Shown piece after piece: positions 52,838 to 64,000 of a DNA stretch of 64,000 nucleotides. This DNA comes from Climacium dendroides (Eukaryota > Streptophyta > Bryopsida > Hypnales > Climaciaceae). The translations under genes and the position numbers were made by a program. Within the stretch, counting starts at the first letter, position 1. Every line of letters begins with the position of its first letter. The notes beneath the pieces were generated by a model. The model was not told the origin of the DNA. It ran no database searches and saw only the letters and a program-made list of their open reading frames with translations. Location of the stretch: the NCBI GenBank assembly GCA_950106755.1, contig OX467092.1, positions 11,780,001 through 11,844,000 of the forward strand, read 5' to 3'.

Positions 52838-55800
52838 ATTTCATGACATTGGTACTACAAAGTACAGTCAATTTTAAGAGTTTAGTTTTTAAAAAATAGG
52901 TGGGTCACTAATTTAATTTTTTTCACACATGCATTGACCATACCTACAACCGAAAAAAAATTAGAACTTGTGGACAAATTTGTTGGGCCCATTTAAATTG
53001 GCCTTGATTGAATTTCATGACATTGGTACTACAAAGTACAGTCAATTTTAAGAGTTTAGTTTTTAAAAAATAGGTGGGTCACTAATTTAATTTTTTCCAC
53101 ACATGCATTGACCATACCTACAACCAAAAAAAAATTAGAACTTGTGGACAAATTTGTTGGGCCCATTTAAATTGGCCTTGATTGAATTTCATGACATTGG
53201 TACTACAAAGTACAGTCAATTTTAAGAGTTTACATTTAAAAAAACATGTGGGTCACTAATTTAATTTTTTCCACACATGCATTGACCAAATCCACAACCA
53301 AAATAAAATTAGAACTTGTGGACAAATTTGTTGGGCCCATTTAAATTGGCCTTGATTGAATTTCATGACATTGGTACTACAAAGTACAGTCAATTTTAAG
53401 TGTTTAGTTTTAAAAAAACATCTGGGTCACTAATTTAATTTTTTCCACACATGCATTGACCAAACCCACAACCGAAAAAAAATTAGAACTTGTGGACAAA
53501 TTTGTTGGGCCCATTTAAATTGGCCTTGATTGAATTTCATGACATTGGTACTACAAAGTACAGTCAATTTTAAGTGTTTAGTTTTAAAAAAACATCTGGG
53601 TCACTAATTTAATTTTTTCCACACATGCATTGACCAAACCCACAACCGAAAAAAAATTAGAACTTGTGGACAAATTTGTTGGGCCCATTTAAATTGGCCT
53701 TGATTGAATTTCATGACATTGGTACTACAAAGTACAGTCAATTTTAAGAGTTTAGTTTTTAAAAAATAGGTGGGTCACTAATTTAATTTTTTCCACACAT
53801 GCATTGACCATACCTACAACCAAAAAAAAATTAGAACTTGTGGACAAATTTGTTGGGCCCATTTAAATTGGCCTTGATTGAATTTCATGACATTGGTACT
53901 ACAAAGTACAGTCAATTTTAAGAGTTTACATTTAAAAAAACATGTGGGTCACTAATTTAATTTTTTCCACACATGCATTGACCAAATCCACAACCAAAAA
54001 AAAATTAGAACTTGTGGACAAATTTGTTGGGCCCATTTAAATTGGCCTTGATTGAATTTCATGACATTGGTACTACAAAGTACAGTCAATTTTAAGAGTT
54101 TAGTTTTTAAAAAACAGGTGGGTCACTAATTTAATTTTTTCCACACATGCATTGACCAAACCCACAAAAAAAAAAAATTAGAACTTGTGGACAAATTTGT
54201 TGGGCCCATTTAAATTGGCCTTCATTGAATTTCATGACATTGGTACTACAAAGTACAGTCAATTTTAAGTGTTTAGTTTTAAAAAAACATGTGGGTCACT
54301 AATTTAATTTTTTCCACACATGCATTGACCAAATCCACAACCAAAATAAAATTAGAACTTGTGGACAAATTTGTTGGGCCCATTTAAATTGGCCTTGATT
54401 GAATTTCATGACATTGGTACTACAAAGTACAGTCAATTTTAAGAGTTTAGTTTTTAAAAAATAGGTGGGTCACTAATTTAATTTTTTCCACACATGCATT
54501 GACCATACCTACAACCGAAAAAAAATTAGAACTTGTGGACAAATTTGTTGGGCCCATTTAAATTGGCCTTGATTGAATTTCATGACATTGGTACTACAAA
54601 GTACAGTCAATTTTAAGAGTTTAGTTTTTAAAAAATAGGTGGGTCACTAATTTAATTTTTTCCACACATGCATTGACCATACCTACAACCAAAAAAAAAT
54701 TAGAACTTGTGGACAAATTTGTTGGGCCCATTTAAATTGGCCTTGATTGAATTTCATGACATTGGTACTACAAAGTACAGTCAATTTTAAGAGTTTACAT
54801 TTAAAAAAACATGTGGGTCACTAATTTAATTTTTTCCACACATGCATTGACCAAATCCACAACCAAAAAAAAATTAGAACTTGTGGACAAATTTGTTGGG
54901 CCCATTTAAATTGGCCTTGATTGAATTTCATGACATTGGTACTACAAAGTACAGTCAATTTTAAGTGTTTAGTTTTAAAAAAACATCTGGGTCACTAATT
55001 TAATTTTTTCCACACATGCATTGACCAAACCCACAACCGAAAAAAAATTAGAACTTGTGGACAAATTTGTTGGGCCCATTTAAATTGGCCTTGATTGAAT
55101 TTCATGACATTGGTACTACAAAGTACAGTCAATTTTAAGAGTTTAGTTTTTAAAAAATAGGTGGGTCACTAATTTAATTTTTTCCACACATGCATTGACC
55201 AAATCCACAACCAAAATAAAATTAGAACTTGTGGACAAATTTGTTGGGCCCATTTAAATTGGCCTTCATTCAATTTCATGACATTGGTACTACAAAGTAC
55301 AGTCAATTTTAAGTGTTTAGTTTTAAAAAAACATGTGGGTCACTAATTTAATTTTTTCCACACATGCATTGACCAAACCCACAAAAAAAAAAAAATTAGA
55401 ACTTGTGGACAAATTTGTTGGGCCCATTTAAATTGGCCTTGATTGAATTTCATGACATTGGTACTACAAAGTACAGTCAATTTTAAGTGTTGAGTTTTTA
55501 AAAAATAGGTGGGTCACTAATTTAATTTTTTCCACACATGCATTGACCATACCTACAACCAAAAAAAAATTAGAACTTGTGGACAAATTTGTTGGGCCCA
55601 TTTAAATTGGCCTTGATTGAATTTCATGACATTGGTACTACAAAGTACAGTCAATTTTAAGAGTTTACATTTAAAAAAACATGTGGGTCACTAATTTAAT
55701 TTTTTCCACACATGCATTGACCAAATCCACAACCAAAATAAAATTAGAACTTGTGGACAAATTTGTTGGGCCCATTTAAATTGGCCTTGATTGAATTTCA

Positions 55801-55968
55801 TGACATTGGTACTACAAAGTACAGTCAATTTTAAGTGTTTACTTTTAAAAAAACATGTGGGTCACTAATTTAATTTTTTCCACACATGCATTGACCAAAC
55901 CCACAACCGAAAAAAAATTAGAACTTGTGGACAAATTTGTTGGGCCCATTTAAATTGGCCTTGATTGA
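52838..55968 (+). repeat. Mixed TAGG and CATCTGGG monomers with a 9-monomer offset
   Basis: A run of two TAGG monomers, a GAGTTTACAT monomer and a CATCTGGG monomer starts at 52838 and recurs about 1565 bp later (TAGG at 52897 and 54462). Two adjacent CATCTGGG monomers near 53421 and 53595 look like a single-monomer duplication. A GTGTTGAGTTTTT monomer near 55489 appears to join the left half of a GTGTTTAG type to the right half of a TAGG type. Confidence 0.78.
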
Positions 55969-57012
55969 ATTTCATGACATTGGTACTACAAAGTACAGTC
56001 AATTTTAAGAGTTTAGTTTTTAAAAAATAGGTGGGTCACTAATTTAATTTTTTCCACACATGCATTGACCATACCTACAACCAAAAAAAAATTAGAACTT
56101 GTGGACAAATTTGTTGGGCCCATTTAAATTGGCCTTGATTGAATTTCATGACATTGGTACTACAAAGTACAGTCAATTTTAAGAGTTTACATTTAAAAAA
56201 ACATGTGGGTCACTAATTTAATTTTTTCCACACATGCATTGACCAAATCCACAACCAAAAAAAAATTAGAACTTGTGGACAAATTTGTTGGGCCCATTTA
56301 AATTGGCCTTGATTGAATTTCATGACATTGGTACTACAAAGTACAGTCAATTTTAAGAGTTTAGTTTTTAAAAAATAGGTGGGTCACTAATTTAATTTTT
56401 TCCACACATGCATTGACCATACCTACAACCAAAAAAAAATTAGAACTTGTGGACAAATTTGTTGGGCCCATTTAAATTGGCCTTGATTGAATTTCATGAC
56501 ATTGGTACTACAAAGTACAGTCAATTTTAAGAGTTTACATTTAAAAAAACATGTGGGTCACTAATTTAATTTTTTCCACACATGCATTGACCAAATCCAC
56601 AACCAAAAAAAAATTAGAACTTGTGGACAAATTTGTTGGGCCCATTTAAATTGGCCTTGATTGAATTTCATGACATTGGTACTACAAAGTACAGTCTATT
56701 TTAAGAGTTTAGTTTTTAAAAAATAGGTGGGTCACTAATTTAATTTTTTCCACACATGCATTGACCATACCTACAACCAAAAAAAAATTAGAACTTGTGG
56801 ACAAATTTGTTGGGCCCATTTAAATTGGCCTTGATTGAATTTCATGACATTGGTACTACAAAGTACAGTCAATTTTAAGAGTTTACATTTAAAAAAACAT
56901 GTGGGTCACTAATTTAATTTTTTCCACACATGCATTGACCAAATCCACAACCAAAAAAAAATTAGAACTTGTGGACAAATTTGTTGGGCCCATTTAAATT
57001 GGCCTTGATTGA
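55969..57012 (+). repeat. 348-bp dimer subrepeat, three copies
   Basis: Units are 55969-56316, 56317-56664 and 56665-57012, each a TAGG/TACCTACAACC monomer followed by a GAGTTTACAT/AATCCACAACC monomer. TAGG falls at 56028, 56376 and 56724. The third unit has an ACAGTCTATT change at 56691 that is found again at 62780. Confidence 0.88.
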
Positions 57013-57881
57013 ATTTCATGACATTGGTACTACAAAGTACAGTCAATTTTAAGAGTTTAGTTTTTAAAAAACAGGTGGGTCACTAATTTAATTTTTTCCA
57101 CACATGCATTGACCAAACCCACAAAAAAAAAAAATTAGAACTTGTGGACAAATTTGTTGGGCCCATTTAAATTGGCCTTCATTGAATTTCATGACATTGG
57201 TACTACAAAGTACAGTCAATTTAAAGTGTTTAGTTTTAAAAAAACATGTGGGTCACTAATTTAATTTTTTCCACACATGCATTGACCAAATCCACAACCA
57301 AAAAAAAATTAGAACTTGTAGACAAATTTGTTGGGCCCATTTAAATTGGCCTTGATTGAATTTCATGACATTGGTACTACAAAGTACAGTCAATTTTAAG
57401 AGTTTACATTTAAAAAAACATGTGGGTCACTAATTTAATTTTTTCCACACATGCATTGACCAAATCCACAACCAAAAAAAAATTAGAACTTGTGGACAAA
57501 TTTGTTGGGCCCATTTAAATTGGCCTTGATTGAATTTCATGACATTGGTACTACAAAGTACAGTCAATTTTAAGTGTTTAGTTTTAAAAAAACATGTGGG
57601 TCACTAATTTAATTTTTTCCACACATGCATTGACCAAACCCACAACCGAAAAAAAATTAGAACTTGTGGACAAATTTGTTGGGCCCATTTAAATTGGCCT
57701 TGATTGAATTTCATGACATTGGTACTACAAAGTACAGTCAATTTTAAGTGTTTAGTTTTAAAAAAACATGTGGGTCACTAATTTAATTTTTTCCACACAT
57801 GCATTGACCAAATCCACAACCAAAATAAAATTAGAACTTGTGGACAAATTTGTTGGGCCCATTTAAATTGGCCTTGATTGA
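57013..57881 (+). repeat. Rare-haplotype block and following monomers
   Basis: The first three monomers are a CAGG type with CCCAC and a long A-run plus CCTTCATTGAA, a GTGTTTAG type with ACTTGTAGACA, and a GAGTTTACAT type. This order matches 63449 to the window end and, with small changes, the segment from 43100. A private AATTTAAAG change is present near 57222. Confidence 0.8.
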
Positions 57882-59273
57882 ATTTCATGACATTGGTACT
57901 ACAAAGTACAGTCAATTTTAAGTGTTTAGTTTTAAAAAAACATGTGGGTCACTAATTTAATTTTTTCCACACATGCATTGACCAAATCCACAACCAAAAT
58001 AAAATTAGAACTTGTGGACAAATTTGTTGGGCCCATTTAAATTGGCCTTCATTCAATTTCATGACATTGGTACTACAAAGTACAGTCAATTTTAAGTGTT
58101 TAGTTTTAAAAAAACATGTGGGTCACTAATTTAATTTTTTCCACACATGCATTGACCAAATCCACAACCAAAATAAAATTAGAACTTGTGGACAAATTTG
58201 TTGGGCCCATTCAAATTGGCCTTGATTGAATTTCATGACATTGGTACTACAAAGTACAGTCAATTTTAAGAGTTTAGTTTTAAAAAAACATCTGGGTCAC
58301 TAATTTAATTTTTTCCACACATGCATTGACCAAATCCACAACCAAAATAAAATTAGAACTTGTGGACAAATTTGTTGGGCCCATTTAAATTGGCCTTGAT
58401 TGAATTTCATGACATTGGTACTACAAAGTACAGTCAATTTTAAGAGTTTAGTTTTTAAAAAACAGGTGGGTCACTAATTTAATTTTTTCCACACATGCAT
58501 TGACCAAATCCACAACCAAAATAAAATTAGAACTTGTGGACAAATTTGTTGGGCCCATTTAAATTGGCCTTCATTCAATTTCATGACATTGGTACTACAA
58601 AGTACAGTCAATTTTAAGTGTTTAGTTTTAAAAAAACATGTGGGTCACTAATTTAATTTTTTCCACACATGCATTGACCAAATCCACAACCAAAATAAAA
58701 TTAGAACTTGTGGACAAATTTGTTGGGCCCATTCAAATTGGCCTTGATTGAATTTCATGACATTGGTACTACAAAGTACAGTCAATTTTAAGAGTTTAGT
58801 TTTAAAAAAACATCTGGGTCACTAATTTAATTTTTTCCACACATGCATTGACCAAATCCACAACCAAAAAAAAATTAGAACTTGTGGACAAATTTGTTGG
58901 GCCCATTTAAATTGGCCTTGATTGAATTTCATGACATTGGTACTACAAAGTACAGTCAATTTTAAGTGTTTAGTTTTAAAAAAACATGTGGGTCACTAAT
59001 TTAATTTTTTCCACACATGCATTGACCAAACCCACAACCGAAAAAAAATTAGAACTTGTGGACAAATTTGTTGGGCCCATTTAAATTGGCCTTGATTGAA
59101 TTTCATGACATTGGTACTACAAAGTACAGTCAATTTTAAGTGTTTAGTTTTAAAAAAACATGTGGGTCACTAATTTAATTTTTTCCACACATGCATTGAC
59201 CAAATCCACAACCAAAATAAAATTAGAACTTGTGGACAAATTTGTTGGGCCCATTTAAATTGGCCTTGATTGA
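57882..59273 (+). repeat. Shortened 8-monomer copy of the following HOR
   Basis: TCAAATTGG at 58211 and 58733 and CCTTCATTCAA near 58047 align with 59603, 60125 and 59440 at an offset of 1392 bp (eight monomers). The first six monomers match the next unit; the last two are of other types. This is a truncated or independently derived copy. Confidence 0.82.
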
Positions 59274-62200
59274 ATTTCATGACATTGGTACTACAAAGTA
59301 CAGTCAATTTTAAGTGTTTAGTTTTAAAAAAACATGTGGGTCACTAATTTAATTTTTTCCACACATGCATTGACCAAATCCACAACCAAAATAAAATTAG
59401 AACTTGTGGACAAATTTGTTGGGCCCATTTAAATTGGCCTTCATTCAATTTCATGACATTGGTACTACAAAGTACAGTCAATTTTAAGTGTTTAGTTTTA
59501 AAAAAACATGTGGGTCACTAATTTAATTTTTTCCACACATGCATTGACCAAATCCACAACCAAAATAAAATTAGAACTTGTGGACAAATTTGTTGGGCCC
59601 ATTCAAATTGGCCTTGATTGAATTTCATGACATTGGTACTACAAAGTACAGTCAATTTTAAGAGTTTAGTTTTAAAAAAACATCTGGGTCACTAATTTAA
59701 TTTTTTCCACACATGCATTGACCAAATCCACAACCAAAATAAAATTAGAACTTGTGGACAAATTTGTTGGGCCCATTTAAATTGGCCTTGATTGAATTTC
59801 ATGACATTGGTACTACAAAGTACAGTCAATTTTAAGAGTTTAGTTTTTAAAAAACAGGTGGGTCACTAATTTAATTTTTTCCACACATGCATTGACCAAA
59901 TCCACAACCAAAATAAAATTAGAACTTGTGGACAAATTTGTTGGGCCCATTTAAATTGGCCTTCATTCAATTTCATGACATTGGTACTACAAAGTACAGT
60001 CAATTTTAAGTGTTTAGTTTTAAAAAAACATGTGGGTCACTAATTTAATTTTTTCCACACATGCATTGACCAAATCCACAACCAAAATAAAATTAGAACT
60101 TGTGGACAAATTTGTTGGGCCCATTCAAATTGGCCTTGATTGAATTTCATGACATTGGTACTACAAAGTACAGTCAATTTTAAGAGTTTAGTTTTAAAAA
60201 AACATCTGGGTCACTAATTTAATTTTTTCCACACATGCATTGACCAAATCCACAACCAAAAAAAAATTAGAACTTGTGGACAAATTTGTTGGGCCCATTT
60301 AAATTGGCCTTGATTGAATTTCATGACATTGGTACTACAAAGTACAGTCAATTTTAAGTATTTAGTTTTAAAAAAACATGTGGGTCACTAATTTAATTTT
60401 TTCCACACATGCATTGACCAAACCCACAACCAAAAAAAAATTAGAACTTGTGGACAAATTTGTTGGGCCCATTTAAATTGGCCTTGATTGAATTTCATGA
60501 CATTGGTACTACAAAGTACAGTCAATTTTAAGTGTTTAGTTTTAAAAAAACATGTGGGTCACTAATTTAATTTTTTCCACACATGCATTGACCATACCTA
60601 CAACAAAAAAAAAATTAGAACTTGTGGACAAATTTGTTGGGCCCATTTAAATTGGCCTTGATTGAATTTCATGACATTGGTACTACAAAGTACAGTCAAT
60701 TTTAAGAGTTTACATTTAAAAAAACATGTGGGTCACTAATTTAATTTTTTCCACACATGCATTGACCAAATCCACAACCAAAAAAAAATTAGAACTTGTG
60801 GACAAATTTGTTGGGCCCATTTAAATTGGCCTTGATTGAATTTCATGACATTGGTACTACAAAGTACAGTCAATTTTAAGTGTTTAGTTTTAAAAAAACA
60901 TGTGGGTCACTAATTTAATTTTTTCCACACATGCATTGACCAAATCCACAACCAAAATAAAATTAGAACTTGTGGACAAATTTGTTGGGCCCATTTAAAT
61001 TGGCCTTCATTCAATTTCATGACATTGGTACTACAAAGTACAGTCAATTTTAAGTGTTTAGTTTTAAAAAAACATGTGGGTCACTAATTTAATTTTTTCC
61101 ACACATGCATTGACCAAATCCACAACCAAAATAAAATTAGAACTTGTGGACAAATTTGTTGGGCCCATTCAAATTGGCCTTGATTGAATTTCATGACATT
61201 GGTACTACAAAGTACAGTCAATTTTAAGAGTTTAGTTTTAAAAAAACATCTGGGTCACTAATTTAATTTTTTCCACACATGCATTGACCAAATCCACAAC
61301 CAAAATAAAATTAGAACTTGTGGACAAATTTGTTGGGCCCATTTAAATTGGCCTTGATTGAATTTCATGACATTGGTACTACAAAGTACAGTCAATTTTA
61401 AGAGTTTAGTTTTTAAAAAACAGGTGGGTCACTAATTTAATTTTTTCCACACATGCATTGACCAAATCCACAACCAAAATAAAATTAGAACTTGTGGACA
61501 AATTTGTTGGGCCCATTTAAATTGGCCTTCATTCAATTTCATGACATTGGTACTACAAAGTACAGTCAATTTTAAGTGTTTAGTTTTAAAAAAACATGTG
61601 GGTCACTAATTTAATTTTTTCCACACATGCATTGACCAAATCCACAACCAAAATAAAATTAGAACTTGTGGACAAATTTGTTGGGCCCATTCAAATTGGC
61701 CTTGATTGAATTTCATGACATTGGTACTACAAAGTACAGTCAATTTTAAGAGTTTAGTTTTAAAAAAACATCTGGGTCACTAATTTAATTTTTTCCACAC
61801 ATGCATTGACCAAATCCACAACCAAAAAAAAATTAGAACTTGTGGACAAATTTGTTGGGCCCATTTAAATTGGCCTTGATTGAATTTCATGACATTGGTA
61901 CTACAAAGTACAGTCAATTTTAAGTATTTAGTTTTAAAAAAACATGTGGGTCACTAATTTAATTTTTTCCACACATGCATTGACCAAACCCACAACCAAA
62001 AAAAAATTAGAACTTGTGGACAAATTTGTTGGGCCCATTTAAATTGGCCTTGATTGAATTTCATGACATTGGTACTACAAAGTACAGTCAATTTTAAGTG
62101 TTTAGTTTTAAAAAAACATGTGGGTCACTAATTTAATTTTTTCCACACATGCATTGACCATACCTACAACAAAAAAAAAATTAGAACTTGTGGACAAATT

Positions 62201-62405
62201 TGTTGGGCCCATTTAAATTGGCCTTGATTGAATTTCATGACATTGGTACTACAAAGTACAGTCAATTTTAAGAGTTTACATTTAAAAAAACATGTGGGTC
62301 ACTAATTTAATTTTTTCCACACATGCATTGACCAAATCCACAACCAAAAAAAAATTAGAACTTGTGGACAAATTTGTTGGGCCCATTTAAATTGGCCTTG
62401 ATTGA
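59274..62405 (+). repeat. 9-monomer HOR, two copies of 1566 bp
   Basis: Copies are 59274-60839 and 60840-62405. TCAAATTGG at 59603 and 60125 recurs at 61169 and 61691, TAAGTATTTAG at 60355 recurs at 61921, and CCTTCATTCAA also keeps the 1566-bp offset. Within each copy a three-monomer pattern (522 bp) is itself repeated, giving the two TCAAATTGG sites. Confidence 0.92.
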
Positions 62406-63969
62406 ATTTCATGACATTGGTACTACAAAGTACAGTCAATTTTAAGAGTTTAGTTTTTAAAAAATAGGTGGGTCACTAATTTAATTTTTTCCACACATGC
62501 ATTGACCATACCTACAACCAAAAAAAAATTAGAACTTGTGGACAAATTTGTTGGGCCCATTTAAATTGGCCTTGATTGAATTTCATGACATTGGTACTAC
62601 AAAGTACAGTCAATTTTAAGAGTTTACATTTAAAAAAACATGTGGGTCACTAATTTAATTTTTTCCACACATGCATTGACCAAATCCACAACCAAAAAAA
62701 AATTAGAACTTGTGGACAAATTTGTTGGGCCCATTTAAATTGGCCTTGATTGAATTTCATGACATTGGTACTACAAAGTACAGTCTATTTTAAGAGTTTA
62801 GTTTTTAAAAAATAGGTGGGTCACTAATTTAATTTTTTCCACACATGCATTGACCAAACCCACAAAAAAAAAAAATTAGAACTTGTGGACAAATTTGTTG
62901 GGCCCATTTAAATTGGCCTTGATTGAATTTCATGACATTGGTGCTACAAAGTACAGTCAATTTTAAGTGTTTAGTTTTAAAAAAACATGTGGGTCACTAA
63001 TTTAATTTTTTCCACACATGCATTGACCAAACCCACAACCGAAAAAAAATTAGAACTTGTGGACAAATTTGTTGGGCCCATTTAAATTGGCCTTGATTGA
63101 ATTTCATGACATTGGTACTACAAAGTACAGTCAATTTTAAGAGTTTAGTTTTAAAAAAACATGTGGGTCACTAATTTAATTTTTTCCACACATGCATTGA
63201 CCAAATCCACAACCAAAATAAAATTAGAACTTGTGGACAAATTTGTTGGGCCCATTTAAATTGGCCTTGATTGAATTTCATGACATTGGTACTACAAAGT
63301 ACAGTCAATTTTAAGTATTTAGTTTTAAAAAAACATGTGGGTCACTAATTTAATTTTTTCCACACATGCATTGACCAAACCCACAACCGAAAAAAAATTA
63401 GAACTTGTGGACAAATTTGTTGGGCCCATTTAAATTGGCCTTGATTGAATTTCATGACATTGGTACTACAAAGTACAGTCAATTTTAAGAGTTTAGTTTT
63501 TAAAAAACAGGTGGGTCACTAATTTAATTTTTTCCACACATGCATTGACCAAACCCACAAAAAAAAAAAATTAGAACTTGTGGACAAATTTGTTGGGCCC
63601 ATTTAAATTGGCCTTCATTGAATTTCATGACATTGGTACTACAAAGTACAGTCAATTTTAAGTGTTTAGTTTTAAAAAAACATGTGGGTCACTAATTTAA
63701 TTTTTTCCACACATGCATTGACCAAATCCACAACCAAAAAAAAATTAGAACTTGTAGACAAATTTGTTGGGCCCATTTAAATTGGCCTTGATTGAATTTC
63801 ATGACATTGGTACTACAAAGTACAGTCAATTTTAAGAGTTTACATTTAAAAAAACATGTGGGTCACTAATTTAATTTTTTCCACACATGCATTGACCAAA
63901 TCCACAACCAAAAAAAAATTAGAACTTGTGGACAAATTTGTTGGGCCCATTTAAATTGGCCTTGATTGA
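62406..63969 (+). repeat. Mosaic of blocks seen at 56-57.5 kb
   Basis: 62406 to about 62.83 kb matches the TAGG dimers at 56.3-56.7 kb, including ACAGTCTATT at 62780 (offset 6089). From 63449 the monomers match the block beginning at 57013 (offset 6436). Between them are other monomers, one with TAAGTATTTAG at 63312 and one with a GTGCTAC change at 62943 in the otherwise invariant dyad. Confidence 0.8.
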
Positions 63970-64000
63970 ATTTCATGACATTGGTACTACAAAGTACAGT
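63970..64000 (+). repeat. Partial last monomer
   Basis: The window ends 31 bases into a monomer, at ...AAAGTACAGT, so the array continues past the right edge. The left edge falls at a monomer start only by the phase chosen here. Confidence 0.95.

Larger units (their letters stand above)
1..64000 (+). repeat. Satellite array of a 174-bp monomer, about 368 copies
   Basis: The same unit, beginning ATTTCATGACATTGG and ending GGCCTTGATTGA, recurs every 174 bp (starts at 1, 175, 349 and so on) to the window end, always in the same orientation. A common variant is 173 bp, lacking one base in the A-rich segment near monomer base 115 or in the A-run near base 58. The first monomer has 54 G+C of 174 (31%). 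The array continues beyond both ends. No unique sequence, inverted segment or inserted element was seen. Monomer length, homogeneity and nested HORs are typical of centromeric or pericentromeric satellites. Centromere function itself cannot be read from sequence. The family is not one I recognise. Confidence 0.98.

Noticed and set aside
1..64000. CRISPR-like array of regular repeats
   Set aside because: Repeat and spacer are not distinguishable: the whole 174-bp unit repeats with no unique spacers, and there are no cas genes.
1..64000. Telomere-type repeats, rDNA or tRNA genes
   Set aside because: No run of TTTAGGG, TTAGGG or a related unit, and no rRNA-like or cloverleaf sequence was seen. 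GTTTAG in the monomer is isolated.
1..64000. Transposon or retroelement insertion, target-site duplications
   Set aside because: Monomer phase is kept throughout, apart from single-base length changes, so nothing larger is inserted.
1..64000. Assembly artefact explaining the repeated HOR copies
   Set aside because: Not excluded. It is disfavoured because copies carry private differences (for example 16102 against 18880, and 52403 against 50316) and different dimer numbers, which a simple duplicated contig would not show. Raw long reads would settle it.

Overview
The whole 64-kb window is one uninterrupted tandem satellite array. A single AT-rich monomer of 174 bp (173 bp in a common one-base-deletion form) repeats head to tail, always in the same orientation, from base 1 to base 64000. 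Counting from the phase of the first and last copies (a monomer starts at 1 and the last, partial one at 63970), there are about 368 complete monomers carrying a net total of about 63 single-base deletions, if no larger indel hides in the array. I found no protein-coding gene, RNA gene, transposon, CRISPR array, or non-satellite stretch. The only open frames are short antisense frames created by the repeat itself.

The organism is a eukaryote, and the array looks like centromeric or pericentromeric satellite DNA. The reasons are monomer length close to one nucleosome repeat, about 31% GC, no CpG in the reference monomer where about four are expected, tens of kilobases without interruption, and nested higher-order repeats (HORs). 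A plant is a plausible host because 160-180-bp centromeric satellites are common there, but animals have such satellites too and I do not recognise this family, so taxon and centromere function are inference.

The monomers are nearly uniform except in three short windows, about monomer bases 41-50, 58-68 and 104-122. Combinations of variants there give monomer types, and the order of types shows the layout. 1-7818 is a 10-monomer HOR (about 1.737 kb, five phases). 7819-15640 is mixed, with a partial 7-mer repeat, a 5-mer pair (868 bp) and a 3-mer pair (522 bp). 15641-21196 is a 16-mer pair (2778 bp) that contains an expanded 347-bp dimer. 21197-25364 is built on a 2605-bp (15-monomer) period. 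25365-34.9 kb has a 4-mer (696 bp) that grows into 11-mer units, plus a 1.9-kb block repeated 6090 bp away. 35-39.1 kb is mixed. 39105-41534 is a 7-mer pair (1215 bp). 43447-47620 and 48664-52837 are two different 12-mer pairs with the same 2087-bp period. 52838-59273 is mixed, with 348-bp dimers. 59274-62405 is a 9-mer pair (1566 bp), and 62406-64000 re-uses blocks seen at 56-57.5 kb.

The layout fits repeated local duplication, unequal exchange and gene conversion inside an evolving satellite, with older shared haplotypes still visible between distant blocks. The most notable sequence property of the monomer is its palindrome content: a chain of three abutting palindromes and a separate small hairpin. 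This recalls the dyad enrichment reported for centromeres that lack CENP-B boxes.
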